NCBI GenBank assembly: GCA_021713395.1
Contig: JAKJJT010000001.1
Span: 434,001-498,000 of the forward strand
Direction: 5' to 3'
Origin: Thiotrichales bacterium 19S9-11
GTDB lineage: Bacteria; Pseudomonadota; Gammaproteobacteria; Francisellales; Francisellaceae
Length of the DNA: 64,000 nucleotides
The translations under genes and the position numbers were made by a program. Every line of letters starts with the position of its first letter. Position 1 is the first letter of the stretch. The notes under the pieces are model-generated. The model was not told the origin of the DNA, did no database searches, and saw nothing but the letters and a program-made list of their open reading frames with translations. Shown here one piece after another: positions 8,510 through 17,836 of this stretch.

Positions 8510-10276
8510 ATGAAAAAACAAATATTAATTGAAGCAATCGACATATTTATTAAAAGTGATCTTAGTAAACCTATAGAGACTATAAGAAAACAAAACATTG
8601 AATTATTTAAAGCATATATTAACTTGTCTTCATGTGAAAATAGGTTAAATATTCTTATTGCAGCTTTTTTAAACCAAAATCAGACTGATTTAGAAAATAT
8701 TTTAGAAACAATAGATCCTTCGAATAAGGAAGAGGCCAAGAGTCGTGCGAAATTATTTGTTAAATTAAGTCAAACGGACAAGACCTTTAAAAACTGCATT
8801 TTAAATGCAGCTAAGAGTATTGCTGCACCTAAGATACAGGGAATAACAGAGCCCGGAATCAATAAAATAGATCTATTAGGTCTTCAAGAAGCAGAAGCTA
8901 AGGTAGCTAAATCAGCTCATGAAGTAAAGCCATATGTGGGTAAGGATGACTATCCCAATCTCAAAGAGTCGAAAGGCCCCGTCTATTTTATAAAGCAATT
9001 TAATGAAAGTACAATAGATTCGCAGAGAAAAGATGCTATTGCAGAAATTGCTTATGCAAATATTTGGCGATTCTTTATTGGTGAGCGTGCTTCAGAATCA
9101 TTATTAGTTACAGAAACAGATGATGCTGGAAAAGAAAAAATTGTAGGTCTTGCATCAAGGGGTTTAAAAGGATTTAAACCTTATGCAGGCATGTTAAATG
9201 AAGAGTCATTAAAAATCCCACCTGGATTTATATCGGTATTATTTTATACCGCTTTACTGATGGAGTATGATTTACATAAACAGAATATAGGTACAAGTAT
9301 AGTTGATGATGAGGAGTTCTTTTCAAAGATAGATCATGACTATATTGTAGCTCACCTTTTAGAGGTATTGAAAAGCAATCCTGAACTATTGGATAAGTTA
9401 GCTAAAGCAGTCGCTAAGAATTCAGTTGTAGACTTTCTTGATGTTATGGATGGTATTCGTTTTAATCCAACACATAAAAATTCACCACTCTTAATAGCTG
9501 CGCATAAGCTTAGAGGTGCTATTTTTAATGGACCAAATACAGCAACATCCAGTAGTGATAAACATAAAGCTCAAAGTGGGGTAAATAATGCTATTCATCT
9601 TAATGAGTTTCAAGCAATTTCAGATCATTGTAAACAAGGCGATACAAATGTAGAGTTTGTTAATTTTATGAGCAAACTGCTAAAGACCTTAAAAGCTAAT
9701 TATCCTAATGATTCTGAAAAAGCTATTCGGATTGTTAATCATTTTATAGATCGGGTTACAACGTTTCAAACAAAGGCTATGCTATATGGTGAGCTTTTTA
9801 AGCACAAAGACAAGTATATAATTGATGCTAGGCATTTATATAGAGAGCATCTACATCAATTAGCTAATGAAAGGCAAATTTGTGTTGAATCACTTGCCAA
9901 AAAAATAGATACTGGTCAAATAACTACAGTAAGTAATTTGCATGGCGACAAAGAATTTAAATTATTAAAGTCATATACTGTAACGATGGATAAGGTGTAT
10001 GCTGATGGTCAAAAAGAGTTAACTGATCAGCCAAAAGAAGGATCTAAATTAGAAGCTAAATTAGAAGAAGCAGAAAAAGCAGCAACTCTTAGCTCTAGTT
10101 CTCCGCCAATACTGAGTTTAGGAGTTGAACAGCAAGGTGAGAATGCTTCTAAGGAAGAGAGCCAAACGTTTGTAGTAGCTGAAAAATCATCACAAGCAGC
10201 TAGCAACCCGAAATCTGTTATGGGTTATCATCGACCACCAGTTGATCAAAACTCATCAGTTTCTAACGATCAATAA
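8510..10276 (+). CDS. effector-like protein with atypical (PI3/4K- or HipA-like) kinase motifs
   Basis: No named family was recognised, but residues ~155-280 read like an atypical kinase. GPVYFIKQFNE contains a candidate beta3 lysine (K162). AEIAYANIWRFFIGERAS is a helix with E179. YDLHKQNIGTS has the D254-x-H-x-x-N259 order of a catalytic loop. FSKIDHDY gives a metal-binding D275 in a [K/x]-I-D-H-D context. This D-H-N...I-D pattern is shared by PI3/4-kinase-like and HipA-like enzymes. The N-terminal ~110 residues are helical. Residues ~500-588 are hydrophilic, Ser- and Glu-rich and probably disordered, like the C-terminal tails of secreted effectors. An AAAGGGG ribosome site precedes the ATG. 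A terminator separates it from capB. Substrate (lipid or protein) is unknown. Confidence 0.6.
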   Translation: MKKQILIEAIDIFIKSDLSKPIETIRKQNIELFKAYINLSSCENRLNILIAAFLNQNQTDLENILETIDPSNKEEAKSRAKLFVKLSQTDKTFKNCILNAAKSIAAPKIQGITEPGINKIDLLGLQEAEAKVAKSAHEVKPYVGKDDYPNLKESKGPVYFIKQFNESTIDSQRKDAIAEIAYANIWRFFIGERASESLLVTETDDAGKEKIVGLASRGLKGFKPYAGMLNEESLKIPPGFISVLFYTALLMEYDLHKQNIGTSIVDDEEFFSKIDHDYIVAHLLEVLKSNPELLDKLAKAVAKNSVVDFLDVMDGIRFNPTHKNSPLLIAAHKLRGAIFNGPNTATSSSDKHKAQSGVNNAIHLNEFQAISDHCKQGDTNVEFVNFMSKLLKTLKANYPNDSEKAIRIVNHFIDRVTTFQTKAMLYGELFKHKDKYIIDARHLYREHLHQLANERQICVESLAKKIDTGQITTVSNLHGDKEFKLLKSYTVTMDKVYADGQKELTDQPKEGSKLEAKLEEAEKAATLSSSSPPILSLGVEQQGENASKEESQTFVVAEKSSQAASNPKSVMGYHRPPVDQNSSVSNDQ

Positions 10277-10302
10277 GTTAGAAGCTAATAAACGATCACC
10301 AT

Positions 10303-10332
10303 AAGGCGCAAATCACTGCGCCTTTTTCATTT
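10303..10332 (+). terminator. rho-independent terminator after the kinase-like gene
   Basis: The stem AAGGCGCA (10303-10310) pairs with TGCGCCTT (10317-10324) around a six-base loop, followed by a T run. It lies 26 bp after the stop at 10276 and isolates that gene from the capB operon. Confidence 0.85.
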
Positions 10333-10417
10333 TTAAGATTCCAATGAATTAATATTAAGATTGTGCTACATTTAGCATAAGAATTTAAATAACTGTTGTA
10401 TAGATGGAATTTGTTGA

Positions 10418-11626
10418 ATGCTTGCTTATTTCGAGTTTAAGCCAATTTTATTGATTTTAATTTCAATACTTTTGATTCTAATTATTTTTTATGTATTAGA
10501 AGAGATTTATCATTTATATACATTAAAGAAGATTCCTTATCGAATTCATGTTAATGGCACACGCGGGAAGTCATCCGTTGCAAGATTAATTGCGGCAGGT
10601 TTAAGAGCAGGTGATATTAAAACCTGTTGTAAAACAACGGGGACTTTAGCACGTTTTATTGATACAGAAGGTAATGAAGCACCAGTTTTTCGAGTTGGTT
10701 TTACCAATGTAATTGAGCAAGTTAATATTATTCGAAAAGCAGCCAAGTTAAATACTCAAGCCTTAGTCATTGAATGTATGGCATTACAGCCTTTACTACA
10801 ATCACTATGTGAATTAAAAATCGTTCGTTCAACCCATGGCGTACTAACCAATGCAAGGCCAGATCATCTAGATGTTATGGGGCCAGAAGATAAAGATGTT
10901 GCATTAGCACTGGCTGCAACAGTGCCAGTAAAGGGTAAGTTTTTCACACCAGAGACAATACAGCTACCCACATTTCAAATGGCGGTAAAAGATAGAAAAA
11001 GTGAGCTATTTCATATCAATCAAGATGATGTTGATCATATTACAGATGAAGATTTATCTGGTTTTTGTTATGCAGAATTTAAAGAAAATATTGCTTTAGC
11101 ATTAAAAGTATGTGCATCTTTAGGTGTGTCAAAAGATGTAGCATTAAAAGGGATGTGGCAAGCAAAACCTGATCCAGGTGCGATGACAAAACATGAGATT
11201 ACTCATGGTTCCACTGAAATCTTATTTGCCAATGGCTTTGCAGCCAATGATCCTGTCTCAACAGAAATTTTATGGAATAGACTATTAAGCGAGCATCAAG
11301 ATTATACGCCAATTTTAATGCTTAATTGCCGAGATGACAGACAAGACCGTACCTTACAGTTTGTTGATGTTATTCCAAAATGGCAAAAGCCAAAAGCAAT
11401 TGTTTTAATCGGTACCGGTTGTGAAGTATTCACAAAAGCTTTTTATCGTAAAGCAAAAAAATCAGTTGAAGTCATTGACTTAGGTTCAGAAAGCGAGCAA
11501 ACCATTCTTCAGTCGATAAGTAAACACTTTGCAGATCAAAAAATATTGCTTGTTGGGATTGGGAATATTTATGGTGTTGGCTTAGGACTGATAGATTATT
11601 TTAATGAACAAAATACAATAGATTAA
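10418..11626 (+). CDS. capB: poly-gamma-glutamate synthase subunit CapB/PgsB
   Basis: CapB is an amide ligase related to Mur ligases that polymerises glutamate through gamma linkages using ATP. An N-terminal membrane anchor (residues ~8-28) is followed by the P-loop IHVNGTRGKSSVARL, the hallmark of this family. The LTNARPDHLDVMG segment and the C-terminal LNCRDDRQDRT region also fit. Its 402 aa length is standard. capC begins 11 bp downstream and pgsW follows, the order found in Francisella and some other Gram-negative bacteria. The product would be surface-linked or released polyglutamate; its location cannot be told from the sequence. Confidence 0.93.
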   Translation: MLAYFEFKPILLILISILLILIIFYVLEEIYHLYTLKKIPYRIHVNGTRGKSSVARLIAAGLRAGDIKTCCKTTGTLARFIDTEGNEAPVFRVGFTNVIEQVNIIRKAAKLNTQALVIECMALQPLLQSLCELKIVRSTHGVLTNARPDHLDVMGPEDKDVALALAATVPVKGKFFTPETIQLPTFQMAVKDRKSELFHINQDDVDHITDEDLSGFCYAEFKENIALALKVCASLGVSKDVALKGMWQAKPDPGAMTKHEITHGSTEILFANGFAANDPVSTEILWNRLLSEHQDYTPILMLNCRDDRQDRTLQFVDVIPKWQKPKAIVLIGTGCEVFTKAFYRKAKKSVEVIDLGSESEQTILQSISKHFADQKILLVGIGNIYGVGLGLIDYFNEQNTID

Positions 11627-11637
11627 GAGGATAAATA

Positions 11638-12102
11638 ATGGATATATTAACCCTATCAATTGGCGTTGGCCTGGTTGTTGGTTTGGTTTTTGTTTCTTTT
11701 TTTGGGCTATCAGCAGGTGGTATGGTTGTGCCAGGCTATATTGCTTTAGAGATGAATCATCCCGGTAATGTCGTTGTAACCTTTATATCAGCTTTAGTGA
11801 TTTATGCAATCGTCCGTTTTTTATCTAATTTTTTAATTATTTATGGTAGAAGGCGGATTGCATTAACGGTTTTATTAGCATTTATTATTGGTGTTTTAAT
11901 GAATGATCTTCTTGCAATGACTGCTGTTGTTTCAGATTTTGGTGATGCATATAAAGTCATTGGTTATATTATTCCAGGATTAATTGCACTATCGATTGAT
12001 CGACAAGGCATTATTGAAACATTAGGTTCACTTTTAATTGCATCAGTTTTAGTGAGATTATTATTAATTATCTTAATGGGATCAGCAATTTCTGTGGTTT
12101 AA
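11638..12102 (+). CDS. capC: poly-gamma-glutamate synthase membrane subunit CapC/PgsC
   Basis: CapC is the small integral membrane partner of CapB. The 154 aa sequence has about five hydrophobic segments and the conserved opening region with GLSAGGMVVPGYIAL, typical of PgsC. It begins 11 bp after capB with a GAGGA-type ribosome site and is followed 12 bp later by pgsW, so the three are one transcription unit. Confidence 0.93.
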   Translation: MDILTLSIGVGLVVGLVFVSFFGLSAGGMVVPGYIALEMNHPGNVVVTFISALVIYAIVRFLSNFLIIYGRRRIALTVLLAFIIGVLMNDLLAMTAVVSDFGDAYKVIGYIIPGLIALSIDRQGIIETLGSLLIASVLVRLLLIILMGSAISVV

Positions 12103-12114
12103 GGATTTAAAACG

Positions 12115-13245
12115 ATGAAAAAAATGTATTGGCATAGAAAAGTATTTCCAAGTTCAATTATCTTATTATTGTGTTTATTTTCACTCACAAGCTTATATTT
12201 GGTTCAGACCTTTAAAACAGAGCAATATAGTGATTATTTCTATGATAAATTAGATGCAGCACAAACAACTTATAAAGCATATAATGAAGTTAAGCGCTTC
12301 AGAAAAGAAAAAGATATTCCGATTGATAAAAAGATAGACCCAGCAGAGTCAGGATTAATTGGTGAAAAGCAGTCTCCAATTACAACAGATTATGGCTCGA
12401 TTTATGCAAAAATTTCTAGTATTAACCCTAATTTTTCAGCTGTTTTTGTTCAGTGGTTAAAAAGTGACTTAGAACTAAAAGAGGGTGATACAGTTGCAGT
12501 TACTATGACAGGCTCATATCCTGCGCTTGATATAGCGATGCTTTCAGCAATTAAAAAATTAAAACTTAACCCAATGCTTGTTTTTACTGTTGGTGCTTCT
12601 AACTATGGTGCGAATATCCCAGGATTTACTTGGATTGATATTTATCAGCACTTAGTTAAAGAAGATATTTTTAAGTATAAGCCTGTTGGTGTTGCAATGG
12701 GTGGTAGTCGAGATTATGGCTATGGTTTATCAAAAGAAGGTCAAAAGATTATTAGAGATACGATTAAAAAATCAGGTTATCATTTTATTGATAGTAAAGG
12801 TACTATCGATGGGATTAATCAACGAATGGCATTATTTAAAGAGCATTCAAAAGGTAAAGAGATTAAAGCTTTTATCAACGTTGGTGGTGCGATGACATCA
12901 ATTGGCTTAAAACAAGTTGGTGAATCACCAGTTAAGCCAAAATCAATCAGCATTGGGGTGATTACCTCACTACCAATTGAGTTAATTAAAGTTGATGATG
13001 TGGCTGTTCGTTTCTTAAAAGAAGGTATTCCCGTTGTCAATGTAAGAGATGTTGGTGACTTAATCGAAAAATATCAATTTCCAAAACTACCATCTTATCA
13101 GCCACTAATTGGTCAAGGCCCAATCTATGATGCTTTACAATATAATCGCATGTATGCACTTATTGCGTTAGTTGCAAATATTTTAGTTTTATTCTTAGCA
13201 GCGGTTGCTTCAAGGAAGTATTCGATTACTTATAAGAAGTCTTAG
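12115..13245 (+). CDS. pgsW: poly-gamma-glutamate system protein PgsW-like
   Basis: This protein takes the position of CapA in the locus but does not look like the metallophosphatase-fold CapA/PgsA. It has a hydrophobic anchor near each end (residues ~14-31 and ~346-365), so the ~310-residue middle is probably periplasmic. Conserved-looking blocks are VAVTMTGSYPALDIAMLSA, FTVGASNYGANIPGFTWID and AMGGSRDYGYGLSKEGQ. I recall this as the PgsW type that accompanies PgsB and PgsC in Leptospira and Francisella-like genomes. Its exact role is not established. AGGA lies at a good distance before the ATG. No CapD/PgsD depolymerase or ligation gene is nearby. Confidence 0.75.
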   Translation: MKKMYWHRKVFPSSIILLLCLFSLTSLYLVQTFKTEQYSDYFYDKLDAAQTTYKAYNEVKRFRKEKDIPIDKKIDPAESGLIGEKQSPITTDYGSIYAKISSINPNFSAVFVQWLKSDLELKEGDTVAVTMTGSYPALDIAMLSAIKKLKLNPMLVFTVGASNYGANIPGFTWIDIYQHLVKEDIFKYKPVGVAMGGSRDYGYGLSKEGQKIIRDTIKKSGYHFIDSKGTIDGINQRMALFKEHSKGKEIKAFINVGGAMTSIGLKQVGESPVKPKSISIGVITSLPIELIKVDDVAVRFLKEGIPVVNVRDVGDLIEKYQFPKLPSYQPLIGQGPIYDALQYNRMYALIALVANILVLFLAAVASRKYSITYKKS

Positions 13246-13255
13246 TTTAGATGTT

Positions 13256-14776
13256 TTATTTATCAAGTATAAGGCTTGAGTTTTCTGTGGTGATACCTTC
13301 TAATTTTAAAAATGGCTTTTTTGTGTCTATTGAGCGCATTGTTTGTTTTATTTCTTCTGTTCTTTGCTTACTATATGCCTCGATATAGTTCATATAAACA
13401 GACTTTGAAATAGACTGGAAATCTTGATCATACTTGTTTGTGAAGAATTGTAATAGTGAACTCATTAACTCAACAACAAAAGAGTTTTTTCCCTGACCTG
13501 AACTAAAAAACCAGCCAGAAGTATAATCTAAAGTCATCTTTAGATACGTTGATTCTTGATTACTGTTCCAGTTTTCACCATTTAAAAAAGCTATTTGCAA
13601 TGCCGCATGTGGCGTTAGGTTATCATTAGTTTTTATATTTTCTACTATTTTTTCATTTGCAGCAATTGCATTACCGTATCTTGCTATGAAATCTGGTGTT
13701 TGAAGTAGACTTTCAAGCTGTCGGCTATCTTCAAATTTAGGTAGTTCTTTCAAAATAAGAGCAGATAGAGTAACTAAAAATAATAATGGGTTGTTATTTA
13801 TTTCAGTCAACAAATGCTGAGCTAGCATTTTAACTTTCTCTTCTGATAATTCATTTGACCTAAAGTTTCCAAATTCTAAAGTAGGCAGTGGTAATCCTTT
13901 TATTAGGGGATCTAATGGTGTATCTATTTCTTTATTATTTAATATAATATCTAATAACTTCAAAGTGCCACTAAGCTTGCTTTCTTCTTTTTCTACATTA
14001 TCTTGCTTTTGTTCTATTTTTCCTTCTACTATCGCTTCTTTAACATCCTTTGCTGATATACTAAGTGCTTGTGCCAGTTGGCAGAAACGTTCAACAGGCA
14101 TACCAAATTGAGTTGCAAGTGAATGAGTATTTTGTACTAACTCTAAAGTTGGTTGATCATCTTTAAATGTATTTAGGATTATTATTGTATTATCACGAGT
14201 AAAGTTACCATTTTCAGCATCGTCAATAACCTTGAAATTTTGTTGTAAATTTTTTGTATCAAACATACTTAAATTTAATGATGAACGTAAACTATCAAAA
14301 GCAGCAAATGATACAAAATCAAATTCATTAATTAAGTCATTAATGGCTTTGATTTCATCTAGATTCATTTTAAGATCAGTAATTAAACCAATAATTGCTG
14401 CTAATGTATAATCAAAGTTAACGGCATAACCCTCTAGTTTTTGTAATATGTTATTTAAGGTTTCAGCAGAAGTAATCTCGAGTTCAATATTTAGGCGATA
14501 TAGTTGATCTATTGAAATGCTATCATGATTCGTATGTGCCCTGTCAATTTCAGAAAGAATTTCTAACTTTTCTTGAGCTGTACTTTCTTGACTCTTATGT
14601 TTATTAAATATCTTAAATAGAGGCATATAATTTTTTAGGTTTTCAACCTTGATATCGTAGTTTATTGTAAAATCAATTAAATCGTTTGATGGTATTTTAC
14701 ACTGAGTGGCTATGCTTGATATTTCAGCTTTTCTTGCTAATTCTTCTACTTCCTTTCCCATCTGCCCATATTCCAT
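13256..14776 (-). CDS. unrecognised 506 aa helical protein, last gene of a three-gene minus-strand group
   Basis: No family recognised. The protein is mostly predicted helix, acidic and without signal peptide or clear transmembrane segments; residues ~328-343 are moderately hydrophobic. A Trp/aromatic patch TSGWFFSSGQG occurs at residues 419-429, followed by a hydrophobic helix (VVELMSSLLQFF). A similar patch (TTSWFYSNDS) is found in the gene starting at 17646. Residues ~250-265 are charged and probably a linker. The ATG at 14776 has no good ribosome site; the ATG at codon 6 is an alternative. Size, charge and the company of similar unknown genes suggest a secreted or host-directed protein, which is inference. 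Confidence 0.5.
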   Translation of the reverse strand: MEYGQMGKEVEELARKAEISSIATQCKIPSNDLIDFTINYDIKVENLKNYMPLFKIFNKHKSQESTAQEKLEILSEIDRAHTNHDSISIDQLYRLNIELEITSAETLNNILQKLEGYAVNFDYTLAAIIGLITDLKMNLDEIKAINDLINEFDFVSFAAFDSLRSSLNLSMFDTKNLQQNFKVIDDAENGNFTRDNTIIILNTFKDDQPTLELVQNTHSLATQFGMPVERFCQLAQALSISAKDVKEAIVEGKIEQKQDNVEKEESKLSGTLKLLDIILNNKEIDTPLDPLIKGLPLPTLEFGNFRSNELSEEKVKMLAQHLLTEINNNPLLFLVTLSALILKELPKFEDSRQLESLLQTPDFIARYGNAIAANEKIVENIKTNDNLTPHAALQIAFLNGENWNSNQESTYLKMTLDYTSGWFFSSGQGKNSFVVELMSSLLQFFTNKYDQDFQSISKSVYMNYIEAYSKQRTEEIKQTMRSIDTKKPFLKLEGITTENSSLILDK

Positions 14777-14935
14777 TAATTAAAGCATATTTTATAGATT
14801 AGAGATTTTCGCTAAGATATTCTATTTAAAAGTTATTTCACAAAATTTAGCATATCAAAATATTAAATTATAAGGCTTACAGGCAAAAGATATGAAAAAG
14901 TGAAGGTTGTTTTATTACAGAATTTAGTTTATTCA

Positions 14936-16087
14936 TTAACTAGTATGATCTTGACTGCTGGTTAGTTTAGCTTCTTCTTTTCTTTTTTCTCCAGTCTGCT
15001 GCATTACTGGAGTAGGGTTAATTGAGCTACTTGAAGAAGAGCTTATAATTGCAGCTGAATGTGTGGGTGAATGAGAGAGGTTAGATAAGTTCGTTTTATC
15101 AATTATATCTTTTATTGTAGGATCTACTTTTTTAGGAGTAGCCTTAATTTTTGATGGAGTAATGCCTGCATGTTTGGTTTGTTCAAATGAGGTTGCTATT
15201 CCTTCTGAAACTTTTTTACCACTTTTTTGTTGAGTTTGTTCTTCTTCATATTTTTCCATAAAAGCCTTAGACTTTTGATAATCAACATACTGATAGAGCT
15301 TTTTATTTGTGCTTAACTCTAGTGTTTTTGGCTCTATGTTTAATTTATTTGCAAGTTGCTCGAGAACATGGTTTTTTACTGCTTCGGCAATTTTTTCAGC
15401 AGTGTTTTCAGGTAATGGTGCTCCTAGGTTTTCAAATACCTTTTTATAAAAATAGGTAGCAAGAGACTGAGCGCTCCATTGAGTATCTTTCGCAATCAAA
15501 ATTAGAGCTTCACTAATGCGTTGTAGTAAGCTAGTTAGATTTTTTTCATCATTTAAATAATGGTAGGCGTTATGCCCTATACTTAGTTTTTTAGATAAAT
15601 TATCATCTCGTCCATAAGTGTACTTATGAAGGTTGTCAAACTCACGCATGGCTGGGACAAAAGATTTTGAAAGTGCTTTACTAAATTCTTTAGGATTGTT
15701 TAATGATGATTGGAGTAGTTCTATGGCATCAATGTGCGTATTAATTTGAAGTGGTTTTTTTTCTTGTGATTTAGTTTTTTGTTTTGTTTGAATCTCTTGT
15801 TTTTTTATGGCGCTTAGTTCTTGGGGAAGTGTTTTTGCTACTCTATCTAAACTTTTGCGAATACTTTGACTTGATGTAATTCTTTCTATATCAATCGATT
15901 TTTGTAGTAATAGAACGGTATATGTATAAGGATTGAGTGCATCTACTTTTTGCTCTAAATACTCTTTAAACTTATCAAGTGATGCAAGTGCTTGTTTGTC
16001 GCTTCCATCTTTTAATTCTAGTGCGTTTATATCATTTCGAATGTTTGTTAATTGACTTTCAACTTCTTGTGATAACTTCGATGGCAT
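14936..16087 (-). CDS. unrecognised 383 aa protein with Ser-rich C-terminal tail
   Basis: No family recognised. The open frame extends upstream to 16123, but GGAGG lies five bases before the ATG at 16087 (MPSKLSQEVE), a near-perfect ribosome site, so I start it there. The first ~130 residues are helical and charged. Residues ~140-280 form a second helical block with conserved-looking aromatic clusters (HKYTYGRDD, YHYLNDEK, YQYVDYQK). The last ~90 residues are Lys/Ser/Thr-rich with a run of seven serines and are probably disordered. No signal peptide or membrane segment is seen. It resembles the kinase-like protein at 8510 in having a Ser-rich hydrophilic tail. Confidence 0.5.
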   Translation of the reverse strand: MPSKLSQEVESQLTNIRNDINALELKDGSDKQALASLDKFKEYLEQKVDALNPYTYTVLLLQKSIDIERITSSQSIRKSLDRVAKTLPQELSAIKKQEIQTKQKTKSQEKKPLQINTHIDAIELLQSSLNNPKEFSKALSKSFVPAMREFDNLHKYTYGRDDNLSKKLSIGHNAYHYLNDEKNLTSLLQRISEALILIAKDTQWSAQSLATYFYKKVFENLGAPLPENTAEKIAEAVKNHVLEQLANKLNIEPKTLELSTNKKLYQYVDYQKSKAFMEKYEEEQTQQKSGKKVSEGIATSFEQTKHAGITPSKIKATPKKVDPTIKDIIDKTNLSNLSHSPTHSAAIISSSSSSSINPTPVMQQTGEKRKEEAKLTSSQDHTS

Positions 16088-16331
16088 ACCTTCCTCCATG
16101 CTTAAATAAAAAACAAAATCCATATTGCTTAATAAAACAGCTTAACGAATAAATCATAAATCAGCTATCTGAAAGTTATTTCAAAATCAACGATATCAAA
16201 ATCCTAGTGTTTATCATAAATTTCTAAATTAAATCGTAGAAAATAAACATAAAATATTACAAATGAAATGGAGAGTTTGAGTTTTTGGTTAATAGTTTTA
16301 GATATAAAATTAATTTTTAGTTTGTTCTATG

Positions 16332-16359
16332 GTAGAGACGTCGATTCATCGCGTCTCGG
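16332..16359. repeat. 28-bp hairpin repeat, copy 1
   Basis: Copy 1 of a 28-base unit that recurs at 21912 with one difference (C versus T in the loop). Arms GAGACG and CGTCTC flank CGA/TCG, giving a stem of 9 bp with one bulged T and a four-base loop. It lies 15 bp beyond the 3' end of the minus-strand gene ending at 16375. Confidence 0.75.
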
Positions 16360-16374
16360 AGAGAATATTATTTA

Positions 16375-17646
16375 TTATAAGGTAAGTTCTTCTTTTTTCT
16401 CGAGCTCTGAATTATCATGTTTAGCTTGAAATGGACTAGCTGGTGTAGATGGAGCAGGTTTGGTCACTGTTTCTGTTGCCTCTTGTTTTTGTATCTGATG
16501 CATCTCAGGAGCGGGATATAGCTTATCTGCAATTTGTTTAGCTTCTTCTGGACTTACTTTAAGGTTTTCATCCTGAGTTAGTCTATTCATTACCTCTGCT
16601 AGTAAAGCATAAGGGTGTTCTTCACGACTTTTTTCTTCACTAAATGTACGTTCATTATTTCGGCTTTGTTGAACAAGAAGACGCATAGCGCGTTCATTAG
16701 TAAATTTTGGCTGAGGTTGATCTTTTTGCTCTTTATTTTCAAATAGTTTTGAGATAGCTGAAATGGTAGCTTCATTTGAACCTAGTGCTAAGTTATTAAA
16801 CGCAGTTTCATTATTAGATGTTGAAGTAGAGTCATTACTATAGAACCAACTAGTGGTCCATTCATACCACCCTAGAGACTCTTTAGAAGTGTTTTGTGAG
16901 TCAGTCTGTTGTCCTGGCTGATTTTTCTTCTGATTTTCTTCTATTCCTGAAATGATACTTTTTAGTAAGTTTTTATCTTTTAGTGTTTCTTCGATAGCAT
17001 TTTTAACAAGCTCAGGCTTTTTTTGAGCAAGCTCTAATCGAGCTTTTAATATGGCAATTTCTTCATCTTTTTTAGAATTCTCTTCATTTTTATTTTTGAG
17101 TTCTTGTGCAAGATCATTACTAAGAGTTTTATATGACTCTTTATCATCATTTGCATCAGCGACATATAGTTCGAAATCCATATCAAATTCTTCTTCTGCT
17201 TTTTTCTTTATGTCTGCTAATTTTTTGTCAATAATTCGTGGTACTTCTTCAGTTATTGTTAGTGTATATTGGCTAGGATCTAAGTGATTTTCCCTAGCTT
17301 CTGATATCATTCTAATAGCTGCCGTTTCTAATAATTTTGATAATTCTTCCGAATTACGTCTTATTTGTTCATCATCTGATACTTTTAGTATTGGTATAAC
17401 TCTTTTTCTAAGTAATTCATCTGAGTTTCTGTGCAAAATTATATTAACAATTTGGTTAGTTAATTCATCTTTAGATATGAATTTATTATCATTTTCTGAT
17501 TCAGGGCTAGCTTCTTCAGGCTTTTCTTGTATTGCTTTCATCGATTTTTCTATTTCAGCTAGAGCTTCTAGTTCAGCTTGTTTTTCTATTTTTTTTATTT
17601 CTTCTTCAGAAAGTTGGGTATTTGGGTTGGTTAGTCCACCATTCAT
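16375..17646 (-). CDS. unrecognised 423 aa acidic coiled-coil protein
   Basis: No family recognised. AAAGGAG is placed six bases before the ATG at 17646; the ATG one codon earlier is spaced too closely. The N-terminal ~60 residues are very rich in Glu and Lys. Residues ~60-215 are helical, ending in a probable coiled coil (~175-212, NDLAQELKNKNEEN onward). A Trp-rich patch GWYEWTTSWFYSNDSTSTS (residues ~259-277) sits in a Ser/Asn-rich linker and resembles the patch in the 506 aa gene at 13256. The C-terminus is Pro/Glu-rich and disordered. First gene of the three-gene minus-strand set; the gaps of ~160 and ~290 bp between the genes suggest separate promoters. Confidence 0.5.
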   Translation of the reverse strand: MNGGLTNPNTQLSEEEIKKIEKQAELEALAEIEKSMKAIQEKPEEASPESENDNKFISKDELTNQIVNIILHRNSDELLRKRVIPILKVSDDEQIRRNSEELSKLLETAAIRMISEARENHLDPSQYTLTITEEVPRIIDKKLADIKKKAEEEFDMDFELYVADANDDKESYKTLSNDLAQELKNKNEENSKKDEEIAILKARLELAQKKPELVKNAIEETLKDKNLLKSIISGIEENQKKNQPGQQTDSQNTSKESLGWYEWTTSWFYSNDSTSTSNNETAFNNLALGSNEATISAISKLFENKEQKDQPQPKFTNERAMRLLVQQSRNNERTFSEEKSREEHPYALLAEVMNRLTQDENLKVSPEEAKQIADKLYPAPEMHQIQKQEATETVTKPAPSTPASPFQAKHDNSELEKKEELTL

Positions 17647-17836
17647 CATAAACTCCTTTTATCTTTAAAAAATATTCCGTTAAAGTCATAACAGGGCATA
17701 GCTTAAGTGATTGAGTTTAATTAGGCTATTTGAGTATTGTTTCAGATTGAGTGGTTTAAAAAGCAGATAAAGTCAGGTGTATATAATCTGTTGCAAATGA
17801 TAAGTATTTCAAATCAAACAAAGTGTTTAGAATAAT

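Noticed and set aside
17051-17668. Two Ser/Phe-rich open frames antisense to the coiled-coil gene
   Set aside because: Mirror images of the Glu/Lys-rich codons of the real gene on the other strand.
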